Assembly: GCA_900542385.1 (NCBI GenBank)
Contig: UQNP01000012.1
Location: 1-24,211 of the forward strand
Direction: 5' to 3'
Source of the DNA: an uncultured Eubacterium sp.
GTDB taxonomy: Bacteria; Bacillota; Clostridia; Peptostreptococcales; Anaerovoracaceae
Length of the DNA: 24,211 nt
Of the stretch, positions 14,064-20,815 are shown one piece after another. Under the pieces are notes generated by a model that did no database searches, was not told the origin of the DNA, and was given only the letters and a program-made list of their open reading frames with translations. The position numbers and the translations under genes were made by a program. Within the stretch, counting starts at the first letter, position 1. Every line of letters starts with the position of its first letter.

Positions 14064-15259
14064 TATGGTATCCTTACGAACAGATGAAGACGATGAAGCC
14101 GCCCTATATGATAAAAGATGCAGAAGGAGTCTACCTGTACACTGAAGAAAATAAAATGATAGATTCTATATCGTCATGGTGGAGCGTTATACACGGATAT
14201 AAGCATCCTGTGCTGGATGCGGCTGTTAAAGAGCAGGTGGACAGGTTTTCTCACGTGATGCTCGGGGGACTCACCCATGAGCCGGCTTTGAAGCTGGCGA
14301 AAAAGCTTTCCGACTGGCTTCCCGGAGATCTTGACTGCTGTTTCTTTTCAGATTCGGGAAGCGTTGGCGTTGAAGTGGCGCTGAAGATGGCGCTTCAGTA
14401 TTATGTCAACAGGGGAAGCATGAAAAGAAATAAGGTGCTTGCGTTGGAACATTCCTATCACGGAGATACGTTCAAAACAATGGAAGTGGGAGACGATGAG
14501 GACTATCATTTTGTGCTGGGAGCATACGGACCAAAGAAAAACGTATATAATATTCCCGCAAGTACGGATGCTCTTGAAGAAGCCTTTAAAAAGTATCATG
14601 AAGAGCTAAATTGTTTCATAGCGGAGCCGCTGCTTCAGGGAGCCGGAGGAATGAGGATGTACGATATTTCATTTTTAAAGAGAGCAAGGGAACTGTGCGA
14701 TGAGTACGATGTGCTGCTTATTTTCGATGAAGTGGCCACAGGCTTTGGACGTACAGGATACAGATTTGTTGCTGATGCGGTGCTTCCTGATATATTGGTG
14801 CTGGGTAAGGCTCTTACGGGAGGATATATAGGCCATGCCGCAACGGTGACGAGGAGGAAAGTATATGAGGGATTTTACAGTGATGATCCTGAAAAAGCTC
14901 TGATGCACGGACCGACCTTCATGGGAAATGCTCTGGCATGCAGTGTTGCTTTAAAATCGATAGAGCTGTTTGAAAATGAAGACTATATGTCAAAGATAGA
15001 GAATATAGAGAGGATCACGAAGCGTGAAATGAAGGGCTTCAAAGATGATCGCATAGAGGAGGTAAGGATAATGGGCGGATGTCTTTGTGTTGAAGTCAAA
15101 GATGAAAAATTCCTCGAAGGATTTCAGGAATTCGCGTATAAGAGGGGAGTTTTCAGCAGACCGTTTTTAAAATATATGTACGCAATGGTCCCTTATATAA
15201 TAAATGAGAATGAACTGGTGCAGGTGATCGATACGATGAAGGCGTGGTTTTTACGGTAA
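14060..15259 (+). CDS. bioA: Adenosylmethionine-8-amino-7-oxononanoate aminotransferase
   Basis: PLP enzyme that turns 7-keto-8-aminopelargonate into 7,8-diaminopelargonate, with S-adenosylmethionine (or lysine in some relatives) as amino donor. 399 residues, shorter than the usual 425-450. BioA-specific features are the Trp pair in 'SSWWSVIHGYKHP' (38-50) and 'VMLGGLTHEPA' (66-76). Other fold-type I aminotransferase motifs are 'HSYHGDT' (131-137), 'IFDEVATGFGRTG' (221-233) and the PLP Lys250 ('LVLGKALTGGYIG'). Last gene of the operon, overlapping bioD by four bases. Amino donor cannot be decided by eye. Confidence 0.94.
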   Translation: MIWYPYEQMKTMKPPYMIKDAEGVYLYTEENKMIDSISSWWSVIHGYKHPVLDAAVKEQVDRFSHVMLGGLTHEPALKLAKKLSDWLPGDLDCCFFSDSGSVGVEVALKMALQYYVNRGSMKRNKVLALEHSYHGDTFKTMEVGDDEDYHFVLGAYGPKKNVYNIPASTDALEEAFKKYHEELNCFIAEPLLQGAGGMRMYDISFLKRARELCDEYDVLLIFDEVATGFGRTGYRFVADAVLPDILVLGKALTGGYIGHAATVTRRKVYEGFYSDDPEKALMHGPTFMGNALACSVALKSIELFENEDYMSKIENIERITKREMKGFKDDRIEEVRIMGGCLCVEVKDEKFLEGFQEFAYKRGVFSRPFLKYMYAMVPYIINENELVQVIDTMKAWFLR

Positions 15260-15292
15260 CGCTTTTGGATCGGATCATTGCAGGCTCATTGA

Positions 15293-15309
15293 CGCAGCAT
15301 TTTGCTGCG
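15293..15309. terminator. Weak hairpin between convergent bioA and GIY-YIG genes
   Basis: CGCAGC / GCTGCG, 6 bp, 5-base loop, in the 55-base gap between two gene ends. No T run follows on either strand (only ATTTT some bases later), so termination is plausible but unproven. Confidence 0.35.
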
Positions 15310-15314
15310 CCGAA

Positions 15315-15602
15315 TCATTTTGCAGGCAGCATATCTATTGCATTCTGCTGAGAAGAAATGAGGGTCAGCTTCTGTCTTACGGTAAGCTTTTTTATTGCGG
15401 CTTCCCGTTTGAGGGCGGAGCTTTTATCGGGGGTGAATTCGATGTATACTGCTTTTACGGGAAGTCTGCCGCGGGTGTATTTGGCGCCTTTGCCGCTGCT
15501 GTGCTCGGAAAGTCTTCTGTTGAAATCGTATGTCCATCCCGTGTACAGTGTTCCGTCGGAACATGAAAGCATATACACGCAGGGACGCTTTTCGTTTTTC
15601 AT
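15315..15602 (-). CDS. GIY-YIG domain protein (UPF0213/YhbQ type)
   Basis: 95 residues, the size of the stand-alone GIY-YIG proteins of the YhbQ/YazA group. The nuclease motif is present: 'CVYMLSCSDGTLYTGWTYDFNRRLSEH' region with the two Tyr and the Gly, then 'GKGAKYTRGRLPVKAVYIE' and the conserved Glu in 'ALKREAAIKKL'. Members are small putative nucleases linked to DNA repair, but the in-cell role is poorly known. The start has only a weak ribosome site (AAAAGGA, too far). It converges on bioA and is divergent from the flavodiiron gene, so its promoter lies in 15603-15711 near the large palindrome. Confidence 0.88.
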   Translation of the reverse strand: MKNEKRPCVYMLSCSDGTLYTGWTYDFNRRLSEHSSGKGAKYTRGRLPVKAVYIEFTPDKSSALKREAAIKKLTVRQKLTLISSQQNAIDMLPAK

Positions 15603-15633
15603 TTTATTTTACACTCAATTCCTTTTAATAAGT

Positions 15634-15669
15634 TTTAATAAAGCAATCGTTTGTGTTATAATTATAACA
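15634..15669. promoter_or_regulatory. Flavodiiron protein promoter with a 16-bp perfect palindrome
   Basis: TGTTATAA-TTATAACA (15654-15669) is a perfect palindrome containing a TATAAT -10 (15657-15662); the -35 (TTTAAT, 15634-15639) is poor. The palindrome resembles a PerR box (TTATAAT-N-ATTATAA) and, extended to 15652-15669 with three mismatches, a clostridial Rex site (TTGTTAA-N4-TTAACAA). Both regulators suit a gene for O2/NO removal. Which one binds cannot be told. Confidence 0.55.
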
Positions 15670-15711
15670 AATTGCTTAAAATTTTAATATAAGAATTTGG
15701 GAGGCAACAAA

Positions 15712-17043
15712 GTGTTCAAAAAAATTACAGATTCCGTTGTATACATCGGAGCGAACGACCATGATCTTGATATGTTTGAAGGTCAGTATATAATCCCAAA
15801 TGGGATGGCTTATAATTCGTATATAGTGTTTGATGAAAAGATTGCCGTTATCGATTCTATTGACAAGAGCAAAACATCGGAGTGGCTGGGGAATATAAGA
15901 GAGCTTCTCGGTGACAGAGCGCCTGACTATCTGATAATCCAGCATATGGAGCCGGATCATTCAGCTTCCATAGGAGCCTTTATAAACGAGTATCCGGATA
16001 CTACGCTGGTAGGCAATAAAAAGACGTTCAAGATGATAGAACAGTTCTTCCCGCACATGAAGCTGGAAAACTGCCGCGAAGTGGAGAACGGAGATGAGCT
16101 CATGCTTGGGACAAGAAAGCTTTCTTTTCTTTTTGCGCCTATGGTGCACTGGCCTGAAGTCATGATGACCTATGATGCCTTTGACAGGATACTGTTTTCA
16201 GCAGATGCCTTCGGCAAGTTCGGCGCCCTGGATGTGGAAGAAGACTGGGCCTGTGAAGCGAGAAGATACTATATCGGCATAGTAGGCAAATACGGTGCTC
16301 AGGTACAGGCAGTGCTTAAGGAGCTGGCAAAATTAAGTGTTGAGATCATTTGTCCTCTTCATGGACCTGTGCTGAAGGATGATCTCGAATACTATATAGA
16401 TCTTTACGATACATGGTCATCCTACAGACCGGAGTCGGCGGGGGTATGTATATGCTATACTTCGGTCTACGGCAATACGAAAAAAGCCGTTGAGATACTG
16501 GCGGACGAGCTGTCGGAAAAGGGCGTCACAGTAGCTGTTAACGATCTTGCAAGATGCGACATGGCTGAAGCGGTGGAGGATGCATTCAGATATGACAGGC
16601 TGGTGCTTGCAACGACCACATATAACGGTGATGTGTTCCCGTTCATGAAGCATTTCATAGAAGCGCTTACTGAGAGAAATTTCCAGAACAGATTCGTGGC
16701 TTTCATAGAAAACGGCTCATGGGGTCCTACAGCTATGAGAACGATGAAGGGTATGCTGGAGAAATCCAAAGAACTTATTTTTGCAGATAACAGCGTTACG
16801 ATAAGATCGGCATTAAACGATGAAAGCGAAGCTAAGGTAAAGGCTTTGGCAGAGGAACTGTTCTCATGCAGAAAGTCAGATGAAGAAGAAACTGCGGAGG
16901 CTGACAGCCAGGAAAAGGAAAGCGAAAAGAAAAAGGGCTTCGTATGCGATATATGCGGATATGTTTATGAGGGAGATGAGCTTCCGGAAGATTTCGTATG
17001 TCCTATATGCAAAGTAGGCGCAGATCAGTTTTCTCCTCTGTAG
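15712..17043 (+). CDS. Flavodiiron protein with C-terminal rubredoxin domain (O2/NO reductase)
   Basis: Reduces O2 to water and/or NO to N2O in the cytoplasm of anaerobes. A GTG start at 15712 is chosen because GGGAGG lies seven bases upstream; the product has 443 residues. Domain order: metallo-beta-lactamase-like diiron domain (1-245) with 'HMEPDH' (78-83) and later 'MVHWPE', 'FSADAFGKFG' and 'CPLHGP' ligands; flavodoxin domain with 'YTSVYGNT' for FMN (about 247-395); an acidic Glu/Lys linker; and rubredoxin with four Cys (about 412, 415, 430, 433) in two CxxC pairs. The fused rubredoxin lets it take electrons directly, so only an NADH:rubredoxin reductase would be needed. nfo follows after 45 bases. 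Confidence 0.94.
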   Translation: MFKKITDSVVYIGANDHDLDMFEGQYIIPNGMAYNSYIVFDEKIAVIDSIDKSKTSEWLGNIRELLGDRAPDYLIIQHMEPDHSASIGAFINEYPDTTLVGNKKTFKMIEQFFPHMKLENCREVENGDELMLGTRKLSFLFAPMVHWPEVMMTYDAFDRILFSADAFGKFGALDVEEDWACEARRYYIGIVGKYGAQVQAVLKELAKLSVEIICPLHGPVLKDDLEYYIDLYDTWSSYRPESAGVCICYTSVYGNTKKAVEILADELSEKGVTVAVNDLARCDMAEAVEDAFRYDRLVLATTTYNGDVFPFMKHFIEALTERNFQNRFVAFIENGSWGPTAMRTMKGMLEKSKELIFADNSVTIRSALNDESEAKVKALAEELFSCRKSDEEETAEADSQEKESEKKKGFVCDICGYVYEGDELPEDFVCPICKVGADQFSPL

Positions 17044-17088
17044 TCCACCTCAGGAAGCGAAGTTTTGCGGAAAGGACGGAACAGAAGA

Positions 17089-17928
17089 ATGCTCCACATA
17101 GGATGTCATCTGTCATCGTCTAAGGGTTTTGAAAATATGGCGAAGACGGCAATGAGCATAGATGCCGATACGTTCCAGTTTTTCACGAGGAATCCGAGAG
17201 GAGGCAAAGCCCGCGATATAGATGAGACTGATGTTGAAAAGTTTAAAAAGCTTGCCGGCGAAAATGATTTTGTTAAAATAGTTGCCCATGCGCCCTATAC
17301 ATTGAATCCGTGTTCGGCAACTGAAAAAGTCAGAGATTTCGCCCTGATGGTCATGGAAGATGATCTGAAGCGGATGGAATACATTCCGGGGAATTACTAT
17401 AATTTTCATCCCGGAAGCCACGTCGGACAGGGAACAGATAAAGGCATAGAGCTTATTACAGAGCTTTTGAACCGGGTCATGAGCCAGGAGCAGAGCACCG
17501 TAGTGCTTCTCGAGACCATGGCCGGCAAGGGCAGCGAGATAGGCGGACGTTTTGAAGAACTTAAGGCCATCATAGACGGCGTTATGGTAAAAGACAAGAT
17601 AGGCGTATGCCTGGATACGTGTCATGTGAACGATGCGGGATATGATATCGTAAGTGACCTCGATGGAGTTATCGATGAATTCGACAGCATCATAGGTATC
17701 GAGAGGCTGAAAGCGCTTCATATAAACGACAGTCTCAACCCTCTTGGATCTCATAAGGACAGACATGCCAGGATCGGAGAAGGAACCATAGGGACCGAAG
17801 CTTTGGGGCGTGTCATAAATCATGACAAATTAAAAGGGCTTCCCTGCATACTGGAAACCCCTAATGAACTCGATGGATATGCCGCTGAGATAAAGCTGCT
17901 CAGAAATCTTTCTCATTGCCGAGCTTAG
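17089..17928 (+). CDS. nfo: Endonuclease IV (apurinic/apyrimidinic endonuclease)
   Basis: Zn-dependent AP endonuclease of base-excision repair. 279 residues from the ATG at 17089; a TTG at 17065 would add eight residues, but the family starts at '[11 protein letters not shown]'. Zinc-site motifs are visible in order: 'AHAPYTLN', '[11 protein letters not shown]', '[11 protein letters not shown]', '[13 protein letters not shown]', 'HINDS', 'DRHARIGEG' and 'ILETPNE'. It lies 45 bases after the flavodiiron gene with no terminator between them, so it may be co-expressed, linking oxidant removal with repair of oxidative damage. Its last 29 bases overlap the end of the opposing cation exporter gene. 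Confidence 0.94.
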   Translation: MLHIGCHLSSSKGFENMAKTAMSIDADTFQFFTRNPRGGKARDIDETDVEKFKKLAGENDFVKIVAHAPYTLNPCSATEKVRDFALMVMEDDLKRMEYIPGNYYNFHPGSHVGQGTDKGIELITELLNRVMSQEQSTVVLLETMAGKGSEIGGRFEELKAIIDGVMVKDKIGVCLDTCHVNDAGYDIVSDLDGVIDEFDSIIGIERLKALHINDSLNPLGSHKDRHARIGEGTIGTEALGRVINHDKLKGLPCILETPNELDGYAAEIKLLRNLSHCRA

Positions 17929-19093
17929 TATAAGCTTTATCAAAAGTTATAACGACGAAATAACCGTTTCCAGCCTGTGCTTTCACAGCGTCGGAGGCGG
18001 TTTTTTGTATCTCTTCCTCAGACAGCGGACACTCGATGTCAAGCACGACATCGAAGATCACATTGGTATGGGTAGGACCTGGCACCATCCTGAAATCGTG
18101 TATGCTTTCGACGCCGGGCAGCGGAGCAAGAGCCCCAGATACGGTCTCTTTGAGTTTGTTTATGAGCGGATCGTTTACGCGGATAGGATCCATGTGTATG
18201 ACAAATTCGATGTTGAGAGATTCTTTTATATGCCTTTCCAGATTGTCTATCATGTCGTGGCTCTTCATGAGATCTCCGTCTGCATCGACTTCGACGTGCA
18301 TGGAGGCAAATACTCTGCCGGGTCCGTAGTTGTGGACCATAAGATCGTGTATGCCCAAAACGTCCTCTTCCTGTTTTGCTATATCAACAATGCTTGCGAC
18401 AAGCTCCTCGTCCGGCGCTTCTCCGAGAAGCGGACTTATGGTCTCGCGCACGAGCTGTATTCCGGACCATATGATAAAGAGAGCCACGAGACAGCCCATG
18501 ACGCCGTCTGTCTGTATTCCGAAGAAGTGATTTATTATTATGCTCAGCAGGACTACGGAAGTTGATATCACATCGTTGCGGCTGTCTGCGGCGGTGGCCA
18601 TAAGTGTCAGAGAATTTATCTTCCTGCCTATGCTGACATTGAAAAGGGACTGCCATAGCTTGACGAGTATTGCAAGCACGAGGATCAGGATAGTAACGTA
18701 TCCGGATTCTACGGGATCGGGATGAATGATCTTTTCCGCAGAAGTTTTTAAAAGCTGTATCCCGATGACGATGATGAACACGGAGATAAATAGTCCGGTG
18801 AGATATTCTATACGGGCATGCCCGTAAGGATGATCCTTGTCTTCGGGCTGTGCAGCCAGTTTAAATCCCACAAGAGTGATTATAGATGACGAGGCGTCTG
18901 CAAGGTTGTTGATACCGTCAGCTATTATGGCTATACTGCCTGAGATCGCTCCGATGATTATTTTTGCTGCGCACAGGAATACATTTGATATTATACCTAC
19001 AACACCGGCGAATTTTCCGTAACTTTCACGGACTTTCGGATCGCCGGTGTTTTCATGATCTTTGATGAAGAGTTTGATCAGTAACTTCCCCAT
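17900..19093 (-). CDS. Cation diffusion facilitator, MntE-like (probable Mn2+ exporter)
   Basis: Proton-coupled metal exporter, 397 residues from the ATG at 19093 (a GGGGGA ribosome site lies upstream; a TTG at 19111 would add six residues). Six membrane helices (about 25-235), then a cytoplasmic domain and a further C-terminal segment. The metal site can be read: TM2 has '[12 protein letters not shown]' (NxxxD) and TM5 has '[10 protein letters not shown]' (DxxxD), an N-D-D-D set as known for pneumococcal MntE; zinc exporters have HxxxD. Mn2+ export is therefore the best guess, with Fe2+ as alternative. Its 3' end overlaps the end of nfo on the other strand by 29 bases. Confidence 0.92.
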   Translation of the reverse strand: MGKLLIKLFIKDHENTGDPKVRESYGKFAGVVGIISNVFLCAAKIIIGAISGSIAIIADGINNLADASSSIITLVGFKLAAQPEDKDHPYGHARIEYLTGLFISVFIIVIGIQLLKTSAEKIIHPDPVESGYVTILILVLAILVKLWQSLFNVSIGRKINSLTLMATAADSRNDVISTSVVLLSIIINHFFGIQTDGVMGCLVALFIIWSGIQLVRETISPLLGEAPDEELVASIVDIAKQEEDVLGIHDLMVHNYGPGRVFASMHVEVDADGDLMKSHDMIDNLERHIKESLNIEFVIHMDPIRVNDPLINKLKETVSGALAPLPGVESIHDFRMVPGPTHTNVIFDVVLDIECPLSEEEIQKTASDAVKAQAGNGYFVVITFDKAYTKLGNEKDF

Positions 19094-19153
19094 TTTTACT
19101 GTTTCCCCCAAGTTTTATAGTCTGGTGTCTGATATTTTATCAGATGTTTTTGT

Positions 19154-19417
19154 TTATGCTCCGACGTTTTCTTCGCCGGCGGCCTTTACGAGAGCGCGGG
19201 CGAGCTGATCGGAACATGAAGTGGATTTGAAACCGCAGGTGATGCCCAGCAGTTTGTCTTTGACCTGATCTACACTCATGCCGTCAACAAGCGCGGACAG
19301 TGCTTTAAGATTGCCGTTGCATCCTCCTGTGAATTTAACATTTCTCACTATGTTGTTATCAAGCTCGAATTCGAGCCGCACAGGACAAACTCCTGACAGT
19401 GAAATATCGTGCTTCAT
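19154..19417 (-). CDS. TSCPD domain protein (TIGR03905 type) with a TSCSD variant
   Basis: 87 residues from the ATG at 19417 (AAAGGA upstream; an earlier in-frame TTG/ATG lacks spacing). The family pattern is clear: 'GVCPVRLEFELDNNIV', 'FTGGCNGNLKALSALVDGM' and 'ITCGFKSTSCSDQLARAL'. The name-giving TSCPD motif is TSCSD here. The same fold occurs at the C-terminus of some B12-dependent ribonucleotide reductases and in stand-alone proteins of unknown job; four Cys suggest metal or redox binding. It lies 36 bases after the PBP gene on the same strand, probably the end of that transcript. Confidence 0.88.
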   Translation of the reverse strand: MKHDISLSGVCPVRLEFELDNNIVRNVKFTGGCNGNLKALSALVDGMSVDQVKDKLLGITCGFKSTSCSDQLARALVKAAGEENVGA

Positions 19418-19453
19418 ATTATGTATCATCCTTTCCAAAGTTGTTTTATTCGT

Positions 19454-20812
19454 TTAATTTACTATATCCTGAAGTACCTGATTGGCTACGCGGCCTGCCA
19501 CGCTGGTGCCGTATCCGCCGTTTTCAACGAGTACGATAAATGCGTAAGGATTTGATTCGTCATCAAGAAAACCTGCAAACCAGGCGTTGGGCTCTTTGTT
19601 TCCTCCAACTTCAGCCGTACCGGATTTAGCGCATACATTAAGCCCCGGGAACATATCTGTACCGTAATGGTTTTCTACGTTATTTGCCATCATGGTTTTC
19701 AGAGACGTTGCAGTAGAGGTTTCTATCATGTTTTTTGTCTGTGTCCCGAATTTAGGAAGCTTTGAAAGCTGCTGGTCTATAAATGAAGTAGGCTTTATCA
19801 GTGAAGGCATCACTGCTGTGCCGTTGTTGGCTATAGCGCCCATATAGACCATCATGGCGCATGGATTCACCATGTCCTTGTGCTGACCTATACCTGTCCA
19901 TGCCAGGTTGACTCCACCTTCGGGATACTCAAAACTGCCTGCGGCGGTTTCTATGCCGTTTATGTCGATGCTTTCAGCAAGACCTGTCTTATCGACATAT
20001 TTTTCGATAAGATTTCCTCCCAGTTTTTCCGAAAGCTTTCCGAAATATACGTTGCAGGATACTTCGAGTGCTTTTTCAAGATCCACTGTGCCGTGGGCGT
20101 CAAGGTCTGTTACCCTGTCTCCGTGGCCGTAGTCCTCACGTCCGGTGCAGTTTGCCGTATATGTGTAGGCGTCATCGAGATTCTCGATGGCTGCCGCCGC
20201 TGTTACCAGCTTGAAGATGGAGCCCGGCGGGAAGGTGGCGGAAGTGAATCTGTTTATATACACTCCTGATTTATCGTCTGATGAGAGCGAAGGCGGGTCT
20301 TCAGGATCGTAGGTGGGAGAACTTACCATACATACGATCTCTCCCGTTTCGTAGTTGTATACGCCTACAGCTCCGCTCCTGCCGTTCAAAGCCCTGTAGG
20401 CAGTAGCGCAGACATCCGCGTCCAGGGTGAGAGTTATATCGCGTCCCGCATTGTTGAGAGAATATATACCGTTTATCAGGTCGTATCCTATCAGCTCATC
20501 GGTGAGCGCTCTGTTGGCTCCTGTGGATATGTTGTTGTCTTTGTCGCCTGTTATGTGCATCAGTGCTCTGCGCACGTCTGAATCTTCATTGAAGACCATG
20601 CCGTCTTCTGTATTCTGCATGAGCACCTTGCCGTTTACGTCATACAGCGAGCCTTTTGCAAGGTCTCCGCGCGAGTATACATCGCGGTTTCCCTCGTATG
20701 ATACCCATTCATCTCCCTGAGTGACATATCTGTAGGAAAATACGCAGACTCCGAGAATGAGGACAAAGCCCAAAAGGAGACACATTATGGCGCGTTTTTC
20801 TATTTTTTTCAT
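19454..20812 (-). CDS. Class B penicillin-binding protein (peptidoglycan DD-transpeptidase)
   Basis: Cross-links peptidoglycan outside the membrane. 452 residues: one N-terminal anchor (about 8-27), a short N-terminal region, then the transpeptidase domain with the SxxK pair Ser198/Lys201 ('PGSIFK'), SxN 'SCN' (252-254) and KSGT (396-399) in place of KTGT. It is short for a PBP2/FtsI (usually 550-700), close to the size of mycobacterial PbpA. It starts three bases after the stop of the FHA-SEDS gene and its ribosome site (GGGAGA) is inside that gene, so the two are coupled and the products should form a SEDS-PBP synthase pair. Confidence 0.93.
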   Translation of the reverse strand: MKKIEKRAIMCLLLGFVLILGVCVFSYRYVTQGDEWVSYEGNRDVYSRGDLAKGSLYDVNGKVLMQNTEDGMVFNEDSDVRRALMHITGDKDNNISTGANRALTDELIGYDLINGIYSLNNAGRDITLTLDADVCATAYRALNGRSGAVGVYNYETGEIVCMVSSPTYDPEDPPSLSSDDKSGVYINRFTSATFPPGSIFKLVTAAAAIENLDDAYTYTANCTGREDYGHGDRVTDLDAHGTVDLEKALEVSCNVYFGKLSEKLGGNLIEKYVDKTGLAESIDINGIETAAGSFEYPEGGVNLAWTGIGQHKDMVNPCAMMVYMGAIANNGTAVMPSLIKPTSFIDQQLSKLPKFGTQTKNMIETSTATSLKTMMANNVENHYGTDMFPGLNVCAKSGTAEVGGNKEPNAWFAGFLDDESNPYAFIVLVENGGYGTSVAGRVANQVLQDIVN

Positions 20813-20815
20813 TTT

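Noticed and set aside
17113..17823. A 236-codon open frame antisense to nfo
   Set aside because: Shadow of a fully convincing endonuclease IV gene; no ribosome site or family motif.
19128..19144. Hairpin TCTGAT-ATTTT-ATCAGA as a terminator after the TSCPD gene
   Set aside because: The T-rich tail is on the plus strand, where no gene ends; on the minus strand, the one needed, CACC follows the stem.
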